Shown: positions 1-12,409, counted from the stretch's first letter. The stretch is DNA of 64,000 nucleotides from Glossina fuscipes (GCF_014805625.2 NW_023998432.1:3419541-3483540), one strand, 5' to 3'. Translations and numbers: made by a program. The notes: generated from the letters alone by a model not told the origin.

Positions 1-1239
1 AAAAACAAGAAAACCATTACAGTAAGCCAAAGCCGACCCTTACATACCCTATCCTATACCATTCAAGATACCAAAAAATATACCTTGTAGTTGTTTTCAT
101 ATAAAAGAACAGTTTTCATAGAACCTTCTTATATGGATGGAAAAGCAAGACGTGAGTTAATGCCATGAAAATTTACCAAAAAATTAATGTTCTCAAGTCA
201 AATATCTTATCACTTTTTATTCTATAGTCTATTTTCATTACAACGTACCACAAGTTAAACAATTTAAACTTTGTTGCCGCATAAAAACTTACTTTTTATA
301 AGCCCACCAAAGAATTGATCTATGTTGTCCAAATTTGGTAAAGTTAGCGTTTATGTTCGATTACTATTACGGATAAATTTCCTTCACAAATTATTATTAA
401 AAATTACATCTTTTTACCATACGTAGGCCCCTTTCTCATGGAACGAATTCAAAAATTAGCCCAACCAGCCCAGATTTTACACATCAATTTTGTATGACAA
501 AATACTACTAATCAGTAATTTTTATCCAAAAATTTTTAAATATACCGATCCTTGAACCAAAAAGATAGCTAATTTCAACTTGCAGATTAAATACACAATT
601 ATGTGGATAGACATTTCATAGAACGGCAGGCTGGCAGACACGCGTAACTCGATTCGAAAATGATTTCGTATCGATCGTCACAATAGAAGATGAATTTATC
701 TGAAATACTTATGGGCGTTATATACATCAGCACAAACTTAAGATTCCTTGTATTATAAAAGGAGGTAAATAGGCAAACTACACAGATATAATTAGGACAG
801 TTCAGTCTTTCCAGCTGCTTAAAATGTCCTTCTGAGTACTTGAAATGAAAACGGAAATTCACTATATAGCATTGTAAGGAAGCGTTTTGCTTCCTTACTG
901 ATAACAAGTCCGTCCGCACAAATGTTCACCCGTATACCCCAAGCAGTCAGTCTGGTTTGTCCCTTACATGTCTTTTTGATAATCAGTAAGAAAAAAAGGG
1001 AGAGAGAAAAGAAAAGGTACCCAGCTAGGAAAGGTACACAAATGTACGAAACGTATGCAAATGTGTAAAATGTAAACAAATACAAACGTAGAAACTCGAT
1101 AAAATGTATACACATGTACGAATGTATAAACTCTATAAAATGTGCACATGGATGAAACGTATACAAATGTATGAACTGTATGAAACGTGTAAATGTAGAA
1201 CATGTAGAAATATAATTGTTTTTGCCGAAGGAGGCATAT
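1..1239. other. Intergenic, no gene seen
   Basis: No coding signal is convincing here. Positions about 1030-1230 are a degenerate run of similar short units (variants of 'aaatgtatacaaatgtacgaa'), which opens reading frames on the minus strand rich in Phe, Tyr and His. Those frames look like shadows of the repeat rather than genes. Confidence 0.5.
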
Positions 1240-1435
1240 TGTGAACACATACCGACCGGTTAACAGGTTACAAAGGCATATTGAAATTAGCAATATTAAT
1301 GAAACAAATAAACAAGCATAGCGATAGGAAAAAAACAAGATAGCTATGATGCATATCACATGAAGACATGCAGGCTAACGGGTAACAACGGGTATGTAAG
1401 GTAGTAATAATGCTAAGATGTACGTAAGAACGGGT

Positions 1436-1590
1436 TCGATCAAACCTAAGTTAGCAAACGTAAGGATAGATATGTAGGAATAACATTGTAACATAGATGC
1501 AGGCAAACCTGCTCGATCAAACCTAAAATAGCATACGCCAAATTAGATGGATAAGAATATCATCACATACACAAGTAAGTGAGTATAGGC
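1436..1590 (+). repeat. Two imperfect direct repeats (about 75 bp) in the putative LTR
   Basis: Both units begin with 'TCGATCAAACCTAA' and continue with a similar order: 'tagcaaacg...', 'gatagatatgtaggaata' against 'tagatggataagaata'. Tandem repeats upstream of a TATA box in an LTR are often enhancer-like; that role is an inference here. Confidence 0.5.
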
Positions 1591-1629
1591 TAGAACCTAC
1601 ATGTAACGGGGCAAGGAGGGTGATCACGA

Positions 1630-1642
1630 CTATAAAAGGGCG
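1630..1642 (+). promoter_or_regulatory. Putative LTR TATA box
   Basis: 'gactataaaaggg' lies about 70 bp downstream of the direct repeats and is followed by 'cactacgctcagcc', a plausible start region. It sits well upstream of the primer-binding site and gag, as an LTR promoter should. Confidence 0.45.
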
Positions 1643-2362
1643 TGTCGCACTACGCTCAGCCTTTTACCTCTTTTTTGTCATTTCCTTTTTTTGAGGGTAA
1701 TTAACCGTAAAAGATATAAATGTTAATGTTAAATAACAAAAAAATTAAATTTAAACCTGGCAAAAGATATATTCTTAGAAAAGTAGTAGTTACGTTAAGA
1801 AAATTATGTAATAATCAAAGTTTATACGAAATGTAAAACAAATAAATTGGAATAAATAAACTTGAACTTGAACGCTTAGCCTTTCAATTGTGTCATAGCA
1901 GCCGAAGGTATGTGATCACGGACTTAACTTTTGCTGATAGTATTTTTTTTGTGACTTTGCGGATAGGGGATGGAAGGTTCAGCTTAATCGCCATCCCTGA
2001 AGGACTGAAGGACATTCGTTTTGCGACGTGGATCGGGTAGAGACCCTGTAGGCCGAGATAGGCTGCTGTGACAAGCGCGACGTACTTTTGTCTTTTGTAG
2101 AAAGTCGCGATACGAAGATAGTTATAGTCGGTCGGAACCAATACGAAATATTCAAAGCAACATTAAAGGGAATTCGGGTCACCACGCTGGTTTTTTTCTC
2201 CTACGCCTCTTAAAATCGCTGATCATTCTAATCTTCTAATAAATAAGTAAATAGAAACATAAGAACAAAACCGAAGGTCCAAGTTATTTTTATACTATAA
2301 ATTGTCTTGGAAAGAGTCCTGGATTGGCTGAGTATACTCTGCCAAAGAAGACTCGTTACAAG

Positions 2363-2380
2363 TGGCGCCCGAGCAGAGAC
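2363..2380 (+). other. tRNA-Lys-type primer-binding site
   Basis: 'TGGCGCCCGAGCAGAGAC' is the expected reverse-transcription primer site. It matches the complement of the lysine tRNA 3' end, as used by Osvaldo and by lentiviruses, at 16 of 18 positions by my recollection of that consensus. It begins two bases after the putative LTR end ('ttaca'). Confidence 0.65.
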
Positions 2381-2458
2381 CATCAGTTTAAAAAGGAAGA
2401 TTGAGAGCGAACGAGCCCTGAGCTTGCTGAAATAGAGAAAGGAGGAAGGGAAACCAGT

Positions 2459-3283
2459 ATGGTGAGGACATCGTGGTTGTATAATCTACGGAAGGACGAA
2501 TTGAGCGAAATCTGCGGGACGCTCGATCTTAATACGAATGGTACTGTGGAGGATATGAGAACAGCGGTGACAGCCCTTATCGCAACCCCCGCCAGAAGGC
2601 ACAGGGCAAGGTGTAAGCCCTAAGCGATACGCGCAGGACAAATTCGTGCGGTGCGGCCAGGGACCGAATCTCTAAATGGTCCGTACGCTATGAGGGCGAT
2701 AGTTGCGCGCTTGAATTCATCGGACACATCGAGGAGCTATGTGAAGTCTACGAACTACCCCTGGACATGGTATTGAGACAACAGGAAACCATGGACAGGG
2801 TGGCAAAAGCTTAAGCAAGAACTCTTCAAATTTTTCCTGCATACCCGATATCTCGAGCGTTTAGATAACCAGGTACGTGAGACGCTCCAGCTAGAGGGCG
2901 AAAAATTCAAAGACTAAGCGCTACGGCAGCAAGACATGATGCGACAACTGAACTATACGACGCAACAACAGCTAGAAAGAATCTGTCGAAACAGTCGGCG
3001 GGAGTAGCAACTTTTCTTTGGAGGCACAGCCAGCAAGGACTTAACCGAGTTGATCGCGTTGGGAGAGCGGCTTGAGGATATACCAGCACCAACAGTAGCA
3101 TCGCCGCCGGGGGAAACGTCGGGTCAATCCTATGTACCGAGAGTGAATGTTCCGACCACAACGAATACCGGCAGAAACACCTGTCTCCGTTGTGGCCAAC
3201 CAGACCACTTTGCACGCGAATGTGATAATCAAAGAATTCTGTTCTGTTGGGATTATGGCCGCCCAGGAGAGCTGCCGACATAA
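2459..3283 (+). pseudogene. Decayed gag of the Ty3/gypsy-like element
   Basis: The reading frame starts at ATG 2459 with MVRTSWLYNLRKDELSEICG, a gag-like opening. It runs about 54 codons to a stop near 2620, and the same frame is open again from 3050 to 3283. In that second stretch the pattern C-x2-C-x4-H-x4-C (positions 3182-3226) is an intact nucleocapsid zinc knuckle. A second knuckle seems to begin at FCWDYG and is broken. Several stops between 2620 and 3050 show that the gene is dead. Gag would package the element RNA; nothing here suggests it is still produced. Confidence 0.65.
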
Positions 3284-4193
3284 CGCCGGTCAACATATAC
3301 AAGCACGGGGTATGACAATGTATGAATCGATAGAACGAGGGAAAGCGCCGTCAGATGCGGCGCCAAAAATTATAGAAATGATTGGAAGCACCCTGGTAGC
3401 CTCCCTCACCATAGGAGGCCTAGCGGCAACAGGCGTCGTGGACACCGGGGCTACCAAAAGTATCATCAGCAAAGATTTCATCGGGTTCATGCTCTACATA
3501 ATAAGCTCTGAGACGAGAAGCTACACCATCCGAATGGTAGACGGCGCATCAAAAGACACCAATCGCAGTATAACGGTGGAGGTGAATGTAGGCAACATGT
3601 CCTCTAACCTGGAGTTATGTATGGTGAGAACCCTGGGTATGGACTTCCTGGCGAAAACAGGCGCTGAGCTGACCGTACCCGGTTATCCCGTTAAGTTAGG
3701 CAGCCGAAACAGCACACCCACAACAACAGCAGCTGCTAAGGGAACTCGAGCGTCAGGCGCGTCCGAAATCTCCCCCACACCGGACCGAATGGTTATAAAC
3801 TCATCAAAGCCGATCCAAGCGAAAACATTAGAAAGGACAACAGAGGTCCGAAAGACAAGAACAATATCCTTAATAACAGGGAACATAACAGCCAAAGCTG
3901 CAACGACTAGGTCTGATATTCCAAGGCCTAAGTATGAAACTCATGAAAGGGTCATAAATGCAACAGTGAGATCAGCAAGAGTGTTCAAAGAACTACAAAG
4001 CGTTACTACACAAGGAGATACTACAATCACGATCACGGCGTCCAGGAAAACTAACAAGAACAAAAAGGATAAAGAGTATCAAAATTGCAAATCCAAAGCA
4101 GGCAAAGACAACGTCTTTAGGTCTAAAAATAATATTAACAACAGAGGGCTGTGTTTGCGCCATTGCCCGAAGCAAGGGCAATTTACCAAGTAA
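3250..4193 (+). pseudogene. Retroelement protease region (aspartic protease, DTGA)
   Basis: The frame is +1 relative to gag, as expected for a separate gag-pro frame; its first 35 or so codons are only the knuckle region read out of frame. The protease domain begins around LVASLTIGGLAATG, carries the catalytic triplet D-T-G followed by A at residues 99-102 of this frame, and ends with the conserved LGMDFL. After about residue 185 the sequence becomes Thr/Lys-rich and low in complexity, with no recognisable RT motif. Retroviral-type proteases act as homodimers, each monomer supplying one Asp. The frame has no stop over 348 codons, which is unusual for such an old fragment. Confidence 0.6.
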
Positions 4194-4385
4194 GAATCTC
4201 GGTCACCTACATCTCTAATCTCAGCGAACACCTTCTACGTTACCACCACCAATATGGAGCATACGAACAATACATTAAAACAAGCATGCCTCGGGCACAA
4301 TCAAGCAGATAAATGGTTACCGCTGGACGAGGATGACCGAACTACAAACCGTTTGCAGCATAGGTATAGGGTGGTGAGCCACCTA

Positions 4386-4700
4386 GAGAAAAAAAAGAGA
4401 AAAAAATTCTAAAGAAGATGCCAAAAAAAAAAACAAGAAAATTCTTACGAGCATATATATTGGAAAAGAAGTCTCAAAAAAAAAAAAAGGAAAAATTACT
4501 AAAGAAAATAAGAAAAAAACATGGAGAAAATCTTTTACAAAGCTTATTGAGAAAAAAAGAAAAAAACACAAAGAAGATCAAAGAGAATACAAAAAAAAAA
4601 ACACATTGGGAAAAGACTATCAAAAAAAAGAAAATATTAAAAAAAAAAATAGAAAAAAATAATACAAAAAAAAAAAAATAATAATAAATAAATAAATAAA
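4386..4700. repeat. Purine/A-rich low-complexity tract
   Basis: Over about 300 bp the plus strand is almost entirely A with scattered G, ending in 'aataaataaataaatag'. It directly follows the point where the retroelement loses recognisable coding. Long open frames here encode mostly Lys and are composition artefacts. Confidence 0.7.
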
Positions 4701-4739
4701 TAGCAATAAGGAAAAATCGTTTTTTTAATTTTTTTTTTT

Positions 4740-5680
4740 TTGGAAAATGTAAGCGGATACTTAGTCCAAGTTAGTTGACTTTGAAGGTCGATATGAGGAT
4801 CAACGCCAGGCTTAAAGTTTTAAGCAAACAGCTGCAAAATTTAAAATCATAAATTAACGAAAGCACGAACATTTTTGGGAAGACCCTTATTTAAGAAATT
4901 TTTCAATTTGCCTTGATTAAAACGATAAGGAAAAATTTTAGTCCATATTTGTTCTTCTACGCAAAATAATCGCGACAGACAGGCAATAAGCTGGATACAG
5001 CTAATTCATGCCAATCAATACCATTTATGTGGCCCTTGATTTAAAAATAAACTAATTCTTATAATAAATCGTAGTACTGTAAATAGTATGTTTTCGTAAA
5101 TTTCACGCAGAAGCCAGTACAGTATTATATATTTTCTCAATACCGGGCCCTCTAACCATTGGACCACGTGACGACAACTTACAAAATTACAAATAAAAGA
5201 CATATGCAATTACGGTTGCTATAATGCCATTAATTGATTTTAATAAAAACAAAAAAATATAAAAAATAAAAAACCGAAACTAATTTTTTTGCTTTTGGAT
5301 AAATAAATAATAAATGATCAACCAAAGTGTGTGTTTGAAATGTGTCTGCATTAATATTAAAAACACTTTCTTTGCCATAGATTATTGAATAAAAAGCTAC
5401 AGAATTAAAAAATTAAGAAAAGCGTAAAAAATATTCTCAGGTAAAGACGAAAAAAAGTCAAATAAATCATATATTCATTTTGTATACTCATACATTATTG
5501 TTATTTACAAACATGTACCGAAAATGAACGTTGCTAATGTGCCGAATGTTATCTATTGTCGCATATTGTAAGCGTATATTGGTCGCATAAACATAAGCTT
5601 GGCTGTGCCAAATGAATTAAACAAAAAACAGATCTCAGAAATAGACTAGAAGATACGTGTAATAGCAAAGCTGCCATTTT
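4740..5680. other. AT-rich intergenic, nothing recognised
   Basis: No open frame with protein-like composition, no RNA gene and no repeat boundary that I can support. Confidence 0.4.
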
Positions 5681-5689
5681 CAAGGGGTT

Positions 5690-6120
5690 TCGGTCTGTTC
5701 CATTGATGAGACTTTAATTCGATGAGAGATGGTTTTTATAGCAACCATTCGCGGATTGTCAAAACATTTTTGCAATACAGAAGGAAACGTCAGAGACTTT
5801 ATATTATGTACATATCCGAGAACAGTAGCAAATTCTGAATCGGACTAGGTATATCTATCCGCCCATACATTAGTTTGTCCGTCGGTCTGTTGTGAGCATT
5901 CTCTCGGTGGCAAAATGAAGGTATCATTTTCTGAATTGGACTAGATACGCCTGTCTGTTCATCTATTAGTGATTGTGCCTGTTTGTATTAAAAATTCTCT
6001 GGGTTGCAAAAACTAACATATCGTCTTCAAATTTAGTTTATTGAATGCAGTGGTACGCAGGTTGGTGCTGAAAATGAACCAAATCAATCAAAGGACATGT
6101 CTACAACATGACGTGAACTA
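5690..6120 (+). repeat. Dispersed repeat family 1, degraded copy with internal duplication
   Basis: This copy has the family core in the order 'tctgaatcggactaggtat', 'tgtccgtcggtctg', 'gcattctctcggtggcaaaatgaag', then 'acgcaggttggtgctgaaaatgaaccaaat'. The block from 'tctgaat' to 'gcattctc...gcaaaa' appears twice in tandem (about 5835-5935 and 5930-6020). No protein is encoded. Confidence 0.55.
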
Positions 6121-8380
6121 AAAAAACATCTTTATTGGAACGTTAAAAAGTTAAGCTTTTTGCTCTTTACTTATACACTAGAACAAATAGAACGATAAAA
6201 ATGATCGCTTATATTTTATAGATGATTCCACGGAACCTGTAAAAAAATAGAAGAAACCGGCCGAGCATATAAAAGATTAGGCCACAATTGAATATAATTT
6301 TCTTAAACGTTTTTTTTTTTTTAATATTGCGAACGTGGCTACAGGGATATCTAAGCATATTTTTTGGCTTCGGAAATATTTGGCAGGTTGCTCATTGTAC
6401 TTTGTTGCTAGTAACCTTAATAAAAACACGAGGCGGATTCACGTAAGTCAATTTATAGCAAAAGCTTGGTTCAAAATGTATTTGTAATTTATGACAAATC
6501 TCCCAAAATTAGGTTTTCTCTTTTTGTTTAAGATAGGACAATCATGATAGGAGTTTCTGTAACATTAATGTGAATAGAAAGCCTGCTCATTTCATTGAAT
6601 TGCATGTCGATGTATAAATGACCATACTATTTATCGAAAACTATTGTATTGTTTATGTGGAGTTAATTTACGTTTATTAACTGTATAATAATTCCTGTCA
6701 AATTCAAAATACCATTTTATATATAAACTCGAAAGTTTTAATTCATACATCAGAGACTATTAGTAGCTGTGAAACAGAAATCGCAAACCACGGCACACGG
6801 CCACTTAAATATGGTGGCTTACTGGGAAATCGTCGGTATTGAACAAAGCGCACACTTGTATACGTTTCTATGTGTTTGAGGTAGTGTGGATCAAATGTTT
6901 GCCACAATCTCTTGCTTTCCTTTTTTTTTAATAAATAATCGCAAAAAACAAAACTAAACAACAAACTGCTAAAGCAGCAAAAATAATTATTTTTGGCCAG
7001 CGTATTGTAGATGGTATAAACGAAAATATTAATTCACTTGCCAAAAAATGCATTTACACATTCTTGGAGACTGTTAATAAATCAGATGGGGCTACCTAAA
7101 CGCTATCAAATATTACCCGAAAAGAAATGAGAAAATTATGTATAGCTTAAGGTTAACATCACATATGCGCTATATCGTTTGTATACAAAGGACCACACAA
7201 CACGAATTATTTTTTTTCTCAACTTGTAAATGAGTATTGTAAATAATTCCGTCAAACTTCAGATCAAGACCAGCCATAATTCAAACAAGTCATTAAAGAA
7301 AATGTAATTAAATTTTTTGGTGTATTGTGCCACTATTTTTATAAGCATATAGTACAGCTTCTCCAAATTTTAACAAACGACCAGACTAGAAGTCTACTCA
7401 GAATACATATCATGTTAATAATTTATAGCAGCAAGCGGAATAATAAAAGTAATATTATATTCATAAATTTCGATTGAAGATGTCAAAAGAAAGAAATTGG
7501 AAAAGCTTTCAAACTTAAAATAAATTTCAGATGAATATTATTTCAAAAAAAAAAATTAAAAACACAAACAAAGCAAAATTTGAATCCATGTATTTATTTC
7601 CTGTGTAAAAACTTGCCTTAGTAAAAGCACAAAATTTTACAAAATGATTTATAATAGACAGTCACTGAAGCATGATGTGGTCACAAATTGCTTGAATCTC
7701 AAAAGCCATATTAAATCACCGCCAAGGTAGAAGAAAAAAAAAATACTTAAGAAAAATGCAATTTTCGTTAAAGTTAAAGAAATGAAACAATAACAACCAC
7801 AGATGAAATTCATTATATATATCAAATAATACAAACTGTACAAGGGAAAAGGAGAGAGGGCATTAAGATCAAAGAGGCAGACAAGCACGGTCATGAAAAT
7901 GCTCCGAACGGTAAACAAAGCAGACACACCGCATGCGACATTAACTTGAATAGAGAAAGTAAATGAGCTCGCAAGTGGTTTCTTTCAAAAAAATCAATGA
8001 ATAAAAAAAAAAATTGTTTCTCCTTTCTTTGCACAGTCCAACAGCGCCTTGCGAGCAAGTTTATTTTTTGTGCTTTTGACAGATCATAGAAAAAAATTGG
8101 TAATTGAAACAAAAAATGAAAAACAATACCAAACCATGCACCAAAATTCATTTGAATTATTTTTTCACATCATTACAATTCCATACAAGTAACTAAATAA
8201 TACTCCTTGTCTTTGAATTTTTATAAACGCCACTGAACAATTGACGTGTACTTTATCTGCCCTCCCGTTCGTATCAAAGATCAAACAAAGAGCATATAAA
8301 ATATACAACTGTCCGGAGCAAAATTCAGAATTAATTCGACATTTCATTCATCTGCTCATTCCTCCGTCTTTCTGACAATC
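6120..8380. other. AT-rich intergenic, nothing recognised
   Basis: Open frames in this stretch are short, hydrophobic and rich in Phe, Leu and Tyr on the minus strand, as expected from A/T runs. I see no conserved motif, tRNA or mobile-element end. Confidence 0.4.
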
Positions 8381-8389
8381 ATCGCAAAA

Positions 8390-8850
8390 TCATCACAAAA
8401 ATTAAAATACAAAGCTAAATGTTATGGGTATCAAGTCACATCGGTTTATTGGGAAATGAGCAGGCTGATCGAGCGGCAAAGGATGCTGCTTCTGCTCTTC
8501 TAATTATGGATGATGTCATAGAAAAGTTGGATCGTCAAAGATACATTAGAAGAAAAGTTAAAGAGAAAATTGCAGAAGGAAATTTGCAATACCATCATCA
8601 ACACTACTCTTTCGTAAATCCTCAATTAACTCCACCGTTCTATCCAACAAATGTTGAGAAAACCAAGATCCAAACATTTTCGAGAATTCGCCTTGGTCAT
8701 ACAATGGCAACTCACCAATGGATCTTGAAGAAGTCTTCCTCCCGAATCTGTCATTGTGGACGAACTCTCACTATAAAGCACATTCTCTGCGACTGCCGAA
8801 GGATATGGGGTATATCCATTTTGTCAAAACATTCGCAACGCCCAAAAGGA
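8390..8850 (+). pseudogene. Non-LTR retrotransposon remnant: RNase H domain and C-terminal zinc motif
   Basis: The open frame at 8419-8862 begins WVSSHIGLLGNEQADRAAKDA, the last catalytic block of RNase H in I-type non-LTR elements (W-x-P-x-H-x-G-x-x-GNE-x-AD). About 70 residues later comes RIRLGHT followed by C-H-C-G-R-T-L-T-I-K-H-I-L-C-D-C, the zinc motif that ends ORF2 in such elements. Polymerase and the first RNase H blocks are absent upstream, so this is a 5'-truncated fragment. The first ATG is not a real start. Clade placement (I-like or similar) is by motif only. Confidence 0.75.
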
Positions 8851-9375
8851 AACTTCAGATAGGTAAATGTGATCAGCATCGAATTCTGTATTGATTTTAA
8901 CATCTACGTCTGTCCATCTGCCGGTCTGTGAGTCCATATGTATAATTTTTGTTACAAACATTCTCGTGGTCGCAAAAATGAAGCTATCAACTTCAAACTT
9001 TATAGAAACATTGAAAGTTCTTGCACACAGGTTGGTATCGAGAATAAGCCAAATCGGTCACACGGCCCGCTCACAGCACTACGTGAACTGAGGACACCTC
9101 GCTTTTCCACAAGGAACAAAAAATTGATTTTTCCCTCATTACTCATAAACTGCAACAGAGCAATCTACAAAAAAGGTTGTTTTATGGACAGTGCTGTAGC
9201 AGTTCTACAAAAATGAAAAAAAGGCCAAGTCTACTTAATTTTATAGCGTGTCGTGCCTTAATTCTTTTTTCTTACTCCCAACATTATAGGGTATGAAAAT
9301 TTAGTGCTTTCTTCTTTTCTAGAATGACAGTGATGGGTACAAAGGATTCGGTCACGACCAAATATAATTTTCTTA
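8838..9375 (+). repeat. Dispersed repeat family 1, copy
   Basis: The copy starts at 'cgcaacgcccaaaaggaaac', continues through 'tctgtccatctgccggtctg', 'acattctcgtggtcgcaaaaatgaag' and 'cttgcacacaggttgg', and ends with 'gggtacaaaggattcggtcacgaccaaatata', the palindromic terminus of the family. It abuts the RNase H remnant. Confidence 0.6.
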
Positions 9376-9754
9376 CTTATTTTTTTCTCTTTCCCTTTCA
9401 TATTTTTATATGATCACAATCAATATTTATTAAGTATGGCTAAAGGGCGCTTTCAATTGTGGCAGCAACCAGCTGTGCTTAATGCGAATCAGTACAACAG
9501 ATCAACAAAAAGCAAAATATGGGTTTTTAAACAAGTGAAAATGCTGTTTATTCAATTCTGGGCATGGTTAAAGCAAGAAAAGTAAAATTAGTAAAAAATA
9601 AAAATCTGAAGGCGAACTATAATAACAATAAATAATAATTTATTAAAAATTTTCGAAAATTTAAATAGTTTGGTAGCCCTTTCATTCGTATTATAAATCA
9701 CGCAATGCATTATATCTGAACAACGCCCAACGATACGTTTGGTAATTAAGTGAC

Positions 9755-10610
9755 ACAAAACAAGTAAGAAAATTATATTTGATAGTAACCAATTCTTTTA
9801 TACCCATCACCGTTACTCTAAAAAAAAGCAAAAAAAAATAAAAGAACTCAATTTTCACGCTCCTTAATATGGAGTGAGCGCGGCTAATTTTTTCTATTTT
9901 CAAAATAAAAGTTTTGGTCTCAAAGGCCTGTAGGCATATCCTTTGAAAAGTTTAAGTCTTTTCCACTTTCTTTTACAAATTTGTAGGCGAAATCTTCATT
10001 TTTGCTAAAGGGAAAAACTACACAGAACAGAAAACAGAAAAACAGATGACCATGCTTAAGTGCATTTTCGCAAATTCGAATACTTTACAGGCTTTTTGAA
10101 GCATGATTCCGCGCATTATAAACGTTTTGAAAAAAAATTAAATTAAGTTTTGATGCACGACAATATTGAGTAGGCGTGGTTAATTTTTTCAACCTTTCTA
10201 CAGGCTCCACAGCACCGCCCATAGAATATGCGTTCAAATTTTTTACTGTAACTTATGAGTGAGTAGTGAGCAAAAAGCCGATTGTTTATTCCTTTTGAAA
10301 AACAAATGTGTTCTCAGTATACGTTATGCGATGTGTGTGTCCTTCAACCAATTTGAGCCATTTTCGATAGCTTCATTTTTGCGGCCACAAGAATATTTGG
10401 AACAGACATCATACAGATAGACAAAGGGACAGACGAACATGCTTAAATCGATTCAGAATTTGATGCTGATCAAGAATATATGTATTTTGACAGGTCGCCG
10501 AAGCTTTGGTTTAGGCGTTGCGAACGTTTTCAGGATTTATATACTCCTCCGCTATGAAAATTTATATATTCCTCATCGTTCGATGATGGATAAAAACATT
10601 GTTCACCACT
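9755..10610 (-). repeat. Dispersed repeat family 1, near full-length copy
   Basis: In plus orientation it opens with 'acaagtaagaaaattatatt', then 'cttttatacccatcaccgtt', passes two diverged internal modules (each with a 'gaagc/atat tcattttt gc' block and a 'cagacgaacatgc' block), and closes near 'tcgttcgatgatggata'. The two modules look like an ancient dimer. No open frame matches a transposase. Confidence 0.6.
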
Positions 10611-10619
10611 AAATACACT

Positions 10620-11980
10620 ACACTAGTTCGCCTAATATAATTTTTCATTTATTTACAAATACAAACATACATATATATATATGTAAATATATGTAAGGGC
10701 ATATTCTTCGTGCAAGAGTTTTTGTATGGATTAGAATACAAAACGCAGACTTACTAGAACATGATCCAAATTTATTGCAGTTGATTTTCATATGAAATCA
10801 CACCCAACTCTTCTTTTACATTGTAGACAGAAACCGTGCAAACAAATTCGTGTACATTTGAGGATACGTTTTGCAATTTTAAATAATCGTGTAACATGAA
10901 GAAACTCTAAAAATTTTCTAAAAAAACCGTGCAAAATGTAATACGGAATCCATATTATATATTTATCAAAGAGAAAGAATTTATTTTTACTAAAACAAAT
11001 AAAAGAATCAAAATTAGCATACAATGAAAATTCAGTCCATAAGTACAATTTTAAACTGAAATTAGGGAATTTCGCAACTGTTCATCGCTATTCGCTAACA
11101 AGTGTGCGAGTTTATGATCCACTATACCAAAGATGCCGCCATCAGTAGATATGCAAGATATGTCTTGCACCGCTGTTAGGGTCGGTTCAAATAAAGAATG
11201 GTCATAGAATTCGGGTATTCTCTTTACAAGACCGAGTGTCTACCACATACGTGGGCATAAACGGACCAATTTCTGATGACGATATTCCCTCGATTGTATT
11301 TTCTATCAAAAAAGAAATTAGAATTAGAAAAAAGTTTATTTCTTCTTATTGGTAAAAAGTGTTCTTTCAAAATTGAGCAAAAAAGACCACGTAAAAAAAG
11401 TTTTGAGCGATTTAAAAGTTTATTACGGACTGATTTTCATCATAAAATATTAAAAATTTGATCCTTTTGGTGATATGAAGGCTCACGTTTATAAAGGAAA
11501 GGCACGTTTATATAGAAAAATGTTCCAAACGTCACCCCGTCCGATCAAAAATCTTCATGTCAACGTAGTATGCCGTAGTATGCTCTACAACTTTCGCCGA
11601 AATATTTTAAAGCCAATAATGCCTCGAACACTACAGTAATGAATTTTCTGAATTTCGACAAAATATTTTAAATATTGCGATTTGTAGAATAAACAAAACA
11701 AAAACACATGGACAGATATCAGACAGACGAGCGCATAGACGAACGTAAATTGATTCTATAAATTATTTTGAATCGCTTAACGATTAATAATAATGATTAA
11801 TATACCTAACTCCATAATTAATCTAATATATGATAAACAAAATGATTACATAGAAGCATGTTAGAAAAAATTCAAGAAAAAAATATAAAACTCCATATTC
11901 AAATACTTGACATGTCTTAAATGTCGCAAATCTTTCTTCAAAATAGTGACCGTATTTTTCCCAAAAAATTTTTATAACTC
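10620..11980. other. Intergenic, nothing recognised
   Basis: A short TA/ATAC microsatellite lies near 10670-10700. No gene or element that I can name. Confidence 0.4.
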
Positions 11981-11989
11981 CAGAAAGAT

Positions 11990-12400
11990 TGCATCGGGTT
12001 TATAACCTATGCCAATTGTGGCACAAGATATATTAAGTTTGTGCGAATATCTGGAACATTCACAATAAGTTAAGAGAGAACCAACTTTTATTATGCCGGT
12101 TGATTCGAGATCATCTTTTGTTTATCTGTCTATTTTCCTGTCGATGTAATGTCCAATAGTTCACTCTATTTGTCGCAGTTTTTAAAGTATTTCGACGAAC
12201 TTCAGTACACTGATATGTTTTGGCCAGAGATTAAAACTTATTCGAAATGAATTGGTTTGGACCATTTTGATTTCCGGTCCCTATACTACGCTTTATTTTA
12301 AAAAAGTCATTACATGGAAAAAATTTGCAGTATCCAATATTGCTCAAATTTTTAGTATTTTAGTATTTCGGCATATTAGGTGAAGATGGATTATTCGATT
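11990..12400 (+). repeat. Dispersed repeat family 2, fragment
   Basis: The stretch 'ttgtggcacaagatatattaagtttgtgcg ... gaaccattttgatt ... aaaaagtcattacatgg' follows the same order as the copy inside the egghead intron (55390-56146): 'attgtggcac', 'ggacctctttgtcgac', 'aagtcattatatgg', 'gtatttggat'. Both ends are missing here. Confidence 0.5.
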
Positions 12401-12409
12401 CAGATGGCA

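Larger units (their letters stand above)
1240..4200 (+). mobile_element. Osvaldo-like Ty3/gypsy retrotransposon, 5' part only (putative LTR, gag, protease)
   Basis: The interval reads as the 5' half of an LTR retroelement. A primer-binding site lies at 2363-2380, a gag start at 2459, one clear CCHC zinc knuckle at 3182-3226 and an aspartic protease with a DTGA motif near 3441. No reverse transcriptase, RNase H or integrase follows, and no second LTR is visible, so the copy is truncated. The putative LTR (about 1240-2360) holds a TATA box at 1633, a directly repeated stretch of about 75 bp (1436 and 1512) and AATAAA-type signals near 1850. A very long LTR and a lysine-tRNA primer site are features known for Osvaldo of Drosophila; the clade name is an inference from these and the gag start. 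LTR borders are not proven because no partner LTR is present. Confidence 0.6.

Noticed and set aside
819..1359. Overlapping minus-strand frames rich in Phe, Tyr and His (131 and 143 aa)
   Set aside because: They overlap in different frames over a degenerate short repeat; no conserved domain.
4418..4681. 87-aa Lys-rich open frame
   Set aside because: Pure consequence of the purine-rich tract; no motif and no homologous order.
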